Source: Methylosinus sp. C49
GTDB lineage: Bacteria; Pseudomonadota; Alphaproteobacteria; Rhizobiales; Beijerinckiaceae
NCBI RefSeq assembly: GCF_009936375.1
Contig: NZ_AP022332.1
Coordinates: forward strand, 3,070,501-3,134,500
DNA: 64,000 nucleotides
Reading direction: 5' to 3'
Below, piece by piece: positions 56,860-64,000 of this stretch. The notes under the pieces were generated by a model. It had not been told where the DNA came from, did no database searches, and saw only the letters and a list, made by a program, of their open reading frames with translations. Numbering within the stretch: the first letter of the stretch is position 1; every line of letters starts with the position of its first letter. Position numbers and translations under genes: made by a program.

Positions 56860-57552
56860 ATGAACGATATTCCCTATCGCGCCGCGCTCATCGTCGGCGC
56901 CGGCCCCGGCGTCGGCGCCTCCCTGGCGCGGCGCTTCTCCGCCGCCGGACTGAAGGTGGGCGTCGTCGCCCGCGAGGCGCAGCGGCTCGGCGCCGTAGCG
57001 GCGGCGACCGGCGCCGAGGGCTTTTCCGCCGACGCTACCGATCCCGCTTCGGTCGAGGCGCTGTTCAAAGCGGCGGAGGGCAAGCTCGGAGAGATCGACG
57101 TCGTCGTCTACAATGCCGGCGCGCGCATCCGCGGATCGCTCGCCGAGCTCGATCCAGAGGCGGTGCGGCGCGCTTTCGACGTCAACGCTTTCGGCGGATT
57201 TCTGGTCGCGCGCGAGGCGGCCAAGCGCTTCGAAAAGCTCGGGCGCGGCGCGCTCTTCTTCACCGGCGCGACCTCGAGCCTGAAGGCCTATGCGATCTCC
57301 GCGCCCTTCGCCATGGGCAAGTTCGCGCTGCGGGCGCTGGCGCAGAGCGCGGCGCGCGAATTGGGGCCGAAGGGGGTGCATGTCGCCCATATCGTCGTCG
57401 ACGGCGTGATTCGCGACGCCGGCCGCGTCGATCCGGCCGACGCGACGCTCGAGCCCGACGCCATCGCCGACGCTTATCTCGACCTGCTGCGCCAAAAGCG
57501 CAGCGCCTGGTCCTTCGAGGTCGAGCTTCGGCCCTGGTGCGAGAAATTTTGA
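56860..57552 (+). CDS. Short-chain dehydrogenase/reductase family protein, Phe in place of catalytic Tyr
   Basis: 230 residues: NADP-type Rossmann motif LIVGAGPGVGASLARRF, VVYNAGARIRG for NAG, and GATSSLKAYA. The usual YxxxK reads FAMGK (Phe150, Lys154). I believe this Phe is typical of a subgroup with FALRALAQSAARELGPKGVH, so it may be a property of the subgroup, not a local mutation. It likely shares a transcript with the CmcJ-like gene. Confidence 0.82.
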   Translation: MNDIPYRAALIVGAGPGVGASLARRFSAAGLKVGVVAREAQRLGAVAAATGAEGFSADATDPASVEALFKAAEGKLGEIDVVVYNAGARIRGSLAELDPEAVRRAFDVNAFGGFLVAREAAKRFEKLGRGALFFTGATSSLKAYAISAPFAMGKFALRALAQSAARELGPKGVHVAHIVVDGVIRDAGRVDPADATLEPDAIADAYLDLLRQKRSAWSFEVELRPWCEKF

Positions 57553-57571
57553 CAAAAGCTGAATCTACGGC

Positions 57572-57586
57572 GCGACAAAATGTCGC
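57572..57586. promoter_or_regulatory. Palindrome GCGACA-AAA-TGTCGC
   Basis: A perfect 6-base inverted repeat with a 3-base centre lies 19 bases after the SDR stop and about 105 bases before a tiny hydrophobic peptide gene. A -10-like TGTTAT follows at about 57603. Candidate operator for the peptide gene. Confidence 0.35.
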
Positions 57587-57690
57587 AAAGTGGACCAAGG
57601 CGTGTTATCGTGAGCCGTCGACCCAGGGCGAGCGCCCGCGAGGAGCGGCCGCTCGTCCCCATAACGACGAATAAAATGGGGAAAGCGCTC

Positions 57691-57774
57691 ATGAACACGA
57701 TTACGGCTATCCTATCGATCGTCGCGACCTGCGCCGCCGTCACTGCCGCGATCACCGCTTTCGCGAATATGTGA
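57691..57774 (+). CDS. Small hydrophobic peptide, 27 residues
   Basis: MNTITAILSIVATCAAVTAA continues to a total of 27 residues, nearly all forming one possible TM helix. GGGGAAA ends 6 bases before the ATG, good spacing for a ribosome site. ATG 57676 is an in-frame alternative (32 residues) without such a site. No family was recognised. The frame is short, so it could be chance, but ribosome site, composition and isolated place support it. Confidence 0.45.
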   Translation: MNTITAILSIVATCAAVTAAITAFANM

Positions 57775-57877
57775 CTTCGGACAGTCATTGGAGGGCCTGC
57801 GAGCGTTCGTTTCATGCGCAGCCCCGCCTCACTCAGGTCTCGCCGACGCAGATGCGCCGGCGAGGCGAATGATCGGC

Positions 57878-59911
<2,034 letters not shown>

Positions 59912-59918
59912 GCGCGCG

Positions 59919-59924
59919 ATTATA
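59919..59924 (-). promoter_or_regulatory. TATAAT -10 box directly before nadE
   Basis: A consensus -10 hexamer on the minus strand with 7 bases between it and the nadE ATG, so transcription would start at or next to the A of ATG. TTCACG, an imperfect -35, lies 18 bases further upstream. Confidence 0.5.
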
Positions 59925-59992
59925 GGGCCGCGGCGGCCATGGCGTGAAGGCGCGGCGGCGCGCCTAATTCACGGAGATTGGTTTCGGTGAGA

Positions 59993-61219
59993 TTATTTCG
60001 ACCATGCGTCCAGCGCATCGGCGAAGACGCGCTCGCCGCCGGGGCCTTTCTCCAGCGAGATCGTCGCCGCGCGGCCGTCCTCGAGCTGCATCGGCAGATC
60101 GAGCACCATGGGCGCGCGCAACAGCACGACGTTGCGCGCCTCGCGATTGCCGCGCAGCAGGCCGATGAGAAAGGCGTTGTCGGTGATCGGCACGGGAACG
60201 CCGGCGACCTGCTCGCCCGACTGCGCCTCCGGCCGCCGCATCTGCATCGGCCCGATCGCCTTGACGCGCTTCAGCTCATTGCCCGGCCCGAGACTGAAAG
60301 ACAGATTCACCGTATGCGAGGCGGACAGCGTCGGATCGAGATTCTTCTGAATAACGATCGTCGTCTTCAGCTTGGCAGTCGGGAAATCGATCTCGCCGCG
60401 GATCGCCGGCGAGACCGGCTCGCCCGGCCCGGCCGGCATGCTGTCCAGCCGCCAGACGACCGTGCCGGGGAAAGTCTTGACCTTGGCGGCCTCCTCAGGC
60501 GCCGCGACCCAGAGCTCGGCCTTTTGCGCGACGGCGACCGGCTGGCTGCGCTGCTCGGAGGGCGTGCGCGAGGGCGGCGCCGCATCGCTGTCGCCGCCGA
60601 TGCGGTCGGCGAGCTTGCCGCCCTCCTCGCTCTCCACGGGGGCGGGCTCCGGCTGCAGCTTGGCGAGATCCTCGGGACGCTCGCGGAATTGCAACGCCAG
60701 AACGGCGACCAGAGCCACCACCGCGGCGAGCACGCCGCCGATGACGATGACGCGGCGCGAGACGCTGGCGGGCTCCGGCAGAGGCGGAAGCGGCGCTGGC
60801 GGCCGCTGCGGCTGAGTCGGCGCCTCATCCGCCGGGGCGGGCTTCTCGGCGGGCGTCGCTTTCTCTGCGAAGACGAGCTTTTCCGGCTTCGGCGCGGCGG
60901 GGGGCAACGCGGCGGGCTCCGCGCTTTTGGCCGGCTCTTTCCGCTCCTGCTCGGGAGCGCGAGTCTCCTTGGGCGCAGGCGCGGCGGTGGGCTCACGCCC
61001 GCTCTGCTCGCGCACGACCTCGAGCTCGAGGCGCGCAATGGCTTCGTCCAAAGCGCGGCCTTCGGCCTCTATGTCCTCCTCGGCGACGGGAGGCTGAATG
61101 CTGCGCAGCTGGTTGAACAGCGCCTTTCGGGCTCGTTCATAGACCGCTTGCCGCGTCTGAGGCGCGGATTGCGGCAGAGCGGCGACCGCGCGGGCGAGCA
61201 GCGAATAATAGTCGGCCAT
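59993..61219 (-). CDS. Membrane-anchored hypothetical protein downstream of purA
   Basis: 408 residues. An N-terminal helical part (MADYYSLLARAVAALPQSAP to about residue 80) is followed by a long Ala/Pro/Glu/Lys-rich, probably disordered stretch (80-165), one TM helix (VIVIGGVLAAVVALVAVLAL, about 168-187) and a C-terminal beta-rich domain of about 180 residues. The order suggests a cytoplasmic N-terminus and an exported C-terminal domain. No function is known to me. ATG 61219 is preferred over one 12 codons upstream. It follows purA after 32 bases. Confidence 0.8.
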   Translation of the reverse strand: MADYYSLLARAVAALPQSAPQTRQAVYERARKALFNQLRSIQPPVAEEDIEAEGRALDEAIARLELEVVREQSGREPTAAPAPKETRAPEQERKEPAKSAEPAALPPAAPKPEKLVFAEKATPAEKPAPADEAPTQPQRPPAPLPPLPEPASVSRRVIVIGGVLAAVVALVAVLALQFRERPEDLAKLQPEPAPVESEEGGKLADRIGGDSDAAPPSRTPSEQRSQPVAVAQKAELWVAAPEEAAKVKTFPGTVVWRLDSMPAGPGEPVSPAIRGEIDFPTAKLKTTIVIQKNLDPTLSASHTVNLSFSLGPGNELKRVKAIGPMQMRRPEAQSGEQVAGVPVPITDNAFLIGLLRGNREARNVVLLRAPMVLDLPMQLEDGRAATISLEKGPGGERVFADALDAWSK

Positions 61220-61251
61220 GGGGCTTCTAAGACCACCTCGGGCGATTCTCG

Positions 61252-62547
61252 TCAATCCTCGAAAGGATTACGCACGAGAATCGTGTCATCGCGCTCGGGG
61301 CTGGTGGAGAGGAGCGCGACCGGAGCGCCGATCAATTCCTCGATGCGGCGCACATATTTGATGGCCTGCGCCGGGAGATCGGCCCAGGAGCGGGCGCCGC
61401 CAGTCGTTCCCTGCCATCCCTCGATCGTCTCATAGACGGGAACCACCCGCGCCTGCGCCGATTGCGAGGCCGGCAGGCGATCGATGCGGACGCCGTCCAG
61501 AAGATAATGGGTGCATACTTCAATTGTCTCGAGACCGTCGAGAATATCGAGCTTGGTCAGAGCGATGCCGTCTATGCCGGAGGTCTTCACGGCCTGACGC
61601 GTCAGCACGGCGTCGAACCAGCCGCAGCGGCGCCGGCGGCCGGTGTTGGTGCCGAACTCGTGGCCGCGGTCGCCGATCAGCGTGCCGATCTCGTCGTGCA
61701 GCTCTGTGGGGAAAGGGCCGCCGCCGACGCGCGTCGTATAGGCCTTGGCGATGCCCAGCACATAGCCGATCGACCCCGGTCCGAGACCGGAGCCGCTGGC
61801 CGCGGAGGCGGAGACCGTGTTGGAGGAGGTCACATAAGGATAAGTGCCGTGGTCGACATCGAGCAGCACGCCCTGCGCGCCCTCGAACAAAATGCGCTTG
61901 CCGGCGCGGCGGAGGTCCTCGAGCAGCTCCCACACCGCATCCATGTAAGGCAGCACTTGCGGCGCGATGGAGAGCAGCTCGTCGCGCACGGCCGCCGGCT
62001 CGATCTCGGCCAAGCCGAGGCCACGCCGCAGCGGATTGTGATGGGCCAGCAGGCGGGTGATCTTTTCGTCCAGCGCATCCGGCTCGGCGAGGTCCATCAG
62101 CCGGACCGAGCGGCGGCCGACCTTGTCCTCATAGGCGGGGCCGATGCCGCGCTTGGTGGTGCCGATCTTCACGCCATTGCCGGCCGCCTCCTCGCGATAG
62201 GCGTCGAGCTCGCGATGCAGCGAGAGGATGAGCGGGGCGTTTTCGGCGATCTTGAAATTGTCCGGGCCAATCTCGACGCCCTGCTCGCGCAGGCGCTCGA
62301 TTTCGCCGACGAGAAAATGCGGATCGACGACGACGCCATTGCCGATGACCGAAAGCTTGCCCGGCCGCACTATGCCCGAGGGCAGCAGCGCGAGCTTATA
62401 GGTCACGCCATTGATGACGAGCGTATGGCCCGCGTTGTGGCCGCCCTGGAAGCGCACCACCACATCGGCCTCGAGTGAGAGCCAATCGACGATCTTGCCC
62501 TTGCCTTCGTCGCCCCATTGGGCGCCGACCACGACCACATTCGCCAT
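61252..62547 (-). CDS. purA: Adenylosuccinate synthetase
   Basis: 431 residues. It begins [20 protein letters not shown], with the GTP-binding GDEGKGK loop, catalytic Asp13 and His in GGHNAGHT. Later motifs [20 protein letters not shown] and [20 protein letters not shown] are complete. It makes adenylosuccinate from IMP, Asp and GTP. The ribosome site is weak. It is likely co-transcribed with the hypothetical gene downstream. Confidence 0.97.
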   Translation of the reverse strand: MANVVVVGAQWGDEGKGKIVDWLSLEADVVVRFQGGHNAGHTLVINGVTYKLALLPSGIVRPGKLSVIGNGVVVDPHFLVGEIERLREQGVEIGPDNFKIAENAPLILSLHRELDAYREEAAGNGVKIGTTKRGIGPAYEDKVGRRSVRLMDLAEPDALDEKITRLLAHHNPLRRGLGLAEIEPAAVRDELLSIAPQVLPYMDAVWELLEDLRRAGKRILFEGAQGVLLDVDHGTYPYVTSSNTVSASAASGSGLGPGSIGYVLGIAKAYTTRVGGGPFPTELHDEIGTLIGDRGHEFGTNTGRRRRCGWFDAVLTRQAVKTSGIDGIALTKLDILDGLETIEVCTHYLLDGVRIDRLPASQSAQARVVPVYETIEGWQGTTGGARSWADLPAQAIKYVRRIEELIGAPVALLSTSPERDDTILVRNPFED

Positions 62548-62581
62548 GGCGCTTCAGTCTGCTTTCTCGCGTGAGCCCAAG

Positions 62582-62610
62582 AAAAAGCCCCGGCGGGTAA
62601 CGCCGGGGCT
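62582..62610 (-). terminator. Intrinsic terminator between the small peptide gene and purA
   Basis: On the minus strand AGCCCCGGCG pairs perfectly with CGCCGGGGCT across a 5-base loop and is followed by TTTTC. It ends the transcript of the small gene at 62721-62828, 111 bases after its stop, so purA must have its own promoter in the 34 bases left or within the hairpin. Confidence 0.8.
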
Positions 62611-62720
62611 CGTTACGGCAGTCGTTTAGCGCAAATCGCGGAAAGCGTCAAAGGCTGCTCTCGCGGACGGTTCCGGCGAGAACGGACCCGTCGCAAAAGC
62701 GGCGCACGCGCACGCAACTG

Positions 62721-62828
62721 TCAGGAGGCGAACACCAGATACATCATGATCGCGAATAGGACGACCGCGGCGATTTCGACGGTTCGGCTCAAAGTCCTCA
62801 TGACAAGCTCGAATGAGATGGCGTTCAT
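62721..62828 (-). CDS. Small single-TM peptide, 35 residues
   Basis: MNAISFELVMRTLSRTVEIA leads into a hydrophobic helix and ends MMYLVFAS. GAGGG lies about 9 bases before the ATG, and a perfect intrinsic terminator follows, so this looks like a real monocistronic unit. The charge pattern (Arg before the helix) predicts the C-terminus outside. No family was recognised. The unit could alternatively be a small RNA. Confidence 0.55.
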   Translation of the reverse strand: MNAISFELVMRTLSRTVEIAAVVLFAIMMYLVFAS

Positions 62829-62981
62829 GATGAAATTCCCTCACGGCGTAATTTCTGCGCGGCGTCGAGAGCGGCCCCGCTTCTGCGAGCATAGTCGCGC
62901 CGCGCGCATTGCCCGGATGTTGTCTCCGCGTGAATGTTTCGTAATGAGCGCCGTCGAAAAGCCCCGGCGCGAGTCGTCGGA

Positions 62982-63857
62982 TCAGAAGCCGCCGGCTTCA
63001 TGCCCCCGAGCCAGCGGCTCCTCCCCTGCGATCGTCGTGCGGGTCATCAATCTCCCGCTCTCCGGGTCATAGGGCGTCACTCGGTGCATCACGCCGGTAT
63101 TGTCCCAGATGAGCAGATCGCCGACCTTCCACTCGTGCCGATAGACGAAGCACGGCTGCGTCGCCCATTCGGTCAGCTCGCGCAGGAGCATACGGCTCTC
63201 ATCTGTGTCGGCCCCCTCGACATGCGAGGCCGTGCAGCCGAGCACCAGAGACTTGCGGCCCGATTTGTGGGTCCAGACCAGCGGATGGGCTTTGGGCGCA
63301 TGGCTGCGCCAACGGCTCAGCTCCTCGTAAGAGGGCGTGGGATTGACGAGCCATTGCGCCGTCTCGACGCTGTGAACCACGCGAAGATCGGCGACCGATT
63401 TCTTCACTGTGTCCGGCAATTCGTCCCAAGCGGCGTAGCTGTTGCTGAATTCGGTCTGGCCGCCTGTCGCCGACAGCCGCTTGGCGTTGAGGATCGACGC
63501 TCGCGTCGGCGCATCGTCGGTCGCGCCGTCTATGTGCCAATAGAAAGAGCCCTTCAGATATTCCGCGGCGGCGGCGTTCACCGCTTTGTCGAGCGTGATC
63601 CGCAACAGGCCGTCATCGCCCTGCGGCATCAGCTCGCCGATGGTGCGGGTGAAGGCGCGCTGCTGCGCGTCGTCGAGATGAAGCCCGCGAAAGACGAGGA
63701 CTCCGCGCCGCTCCAAAAGGTCGCGGATCTCGGTCGCACAACGTCCGCTCAGCAGCGCGGCGACGTCGATCTCGACCTGCGAGCCGATGCGCGGCGTCAG
63801 ATCGAGAACCTCTAGCTTCGTTTCGGCCGAGGGCGAATTCACCGAAGTCGAGCTCAT
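62982..63857 (-). CDS. TauD/TfdA-family Fe(II)/2-oxoglutarate dioxygenase
   Basis: 291 residues with the facial triad: FYWHIDGATDDAP (H-x-D, about residue 107) and WDNTGVMHRVTPY (distal His), plus Arg in LMTRTTIAG for 2-oxoglutarate. Substrate unknown; TauD homologues act on sulfonates, aryloxyacids or natural-product intermediates. ATG 63857 has GGAG 9 bases upstream. It lies 26 bases downstream of the truncated gene at the window edge on the same strand, so they probably form an operon. Confidence 0.9.
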   Translation of the reverse strand: MSSTSVNSPSAETKLEVLDLTPRIGSQVEIDVAALLSGRCATEIRDLLERRGVLVFRGLHLDDAQQRAFTRTIGELMPQGDDGLLRITLDKAVNAAAAEYLKGSFYWHIDGATDDAPTRASILNAKRLSATGGQTEFSNSYAAWDELPDTVKKSVADLRVVHSVETAQWLVNPTPSYEELSRWRSHAPKAHPLVWTHKSGRKSLVLGCTASHVEGADTDESRMLLRELTEWATQPCFVYRHEWKVGDLLIWDNTGVMHRVTPYDPESGRLMTRTTIAGEEPLARGHEAGGF

Positions 63858-63883
63858 GGGATGATGCTCCGAACGGCTGCGGG

Positions 63884-64000
63884 TCAAAGGGTCGTCGGAT
63901 CGGCGAGCTGCGCGAGCAGCGCGTCGGCGCCGTTCTCCACGCCGGCGCGTGCGGCGGACAGCGCGCCGATGCTGGCGGGAATGTCGATCGGGCTCGGATA
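63884..64000 (-). CDS. C-terminal end of an unrecognised protein (partial)
   Basis: The last 38 codons of a minus-strand gene run off the right edge. The visible tail starts YPSPIDIPASIGALSAARAG and ends LADPTTL. Too little is present to name a family. It is directly upstream of the dioxygenase gene. Confidence 0.6.
   Translation of the reverse strand, partial: YPSPIDIPASIGALSAARAGVENGADALLAQLADPTTL

Noticed and set aside
57548..57553. TTGACA at the end of the SDR gene
   Set aside because: No -10 at the right distance; it overlaps the stop region.

Overview
This is a high-GC chromosomal window from an alphaproteobacterium, almost certainly of the order Hyphomicrobiales (Rhizobiales). The evidence is the chorismate mutase - HisC - TyrA cluster, the LpoA-like lipoprotein gene divergent from rsmI-yraN, a long CarB, a PleC/DivJ-type kinase and TadE/TadG-type pilus genes. 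A methylotroph relative such as Methylosinus/Methylocystis is plausible from the flavour of the proteins, but no methane-oxidation gene is present, so the genus is a guess. Coding density is high. Many genes overlap by 1 to 17 bases and several use GTG or TTG starts. No rRNA, tRNA, CRISPR array, integrase or transposase was recognised.

Layout. 1-6.1 kb: a UbiH-like monooxygenase fragment, a PAS kinase whose phospho-acceptor His is Leu, a patatin-like lipase, then the aromatic amino-acid operon. 6.4-9.8 kb: a lytic transglycosylase lipoprotein, recN and bamD. 10.1-12.2 kb: three overlapping TadE/TadE/TadG-type genes, the last ending in a DUF4114-like motif. 12.2-24.8 kb: a fatty-acid hydroxylase-family protein, a SpeE-like protein, a DUF167 protein, carB, greA, an ELM1-family protein carrying REP-like repeats inside its reading frame, trxB, glyS between two copies of a composite repeat, and an LpoA-like lipoprotein. 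25-35.9 kb: rsmI, yraN, a chemoreceptor, gshB-glnD, grpE, corA, a cupin and degP. 36.1-38.3 kb: a two-component pair preceded by a strong terminator.

38.3-42.6 kb is the first notable accessory block: a carbamoyltransferase, a 48-codon membrane peptide and a three-TM membrane protein that together match the sxtI/sxtK/sxtJ trio, divergent from a B12-binding radical SAM enzyme. 42.7-48.3 kb holds a PleC-like kinase, pepN and dps. 48.5-54.6 kb is the second block, a surface-polymer or lipid-headgroup locus: an intact CDP-alcohol phosphatidyltransferase, a Wza-like exporter, an NAD-dependent epimerase and a two-subunit transketolase, with a second CDP-alcohol phosphatidyltransferase homologue whose active-site Asp and Arg residues are replaced.

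54.8-64 kb: a diguanylate cyclase, a CmcJ/NvfI-family oxygenase with an SDR partner, a tiny hydrophobic peptide gene, nadE (apparently leaderless), a membrane-anchored hypothetical protein, purA, a 35-residue single-TM peptide gene with its own terminator, and a TauD-family dioxygenase. REP-like palindromic repeats occur at six places. The strongest candidates for something new are the sxtIJK-like trio with the radical SAM enzyme, the intact/degenerate CDP-alcohol transferase pair, and the repeat insertions inside the ELM1-family gene.
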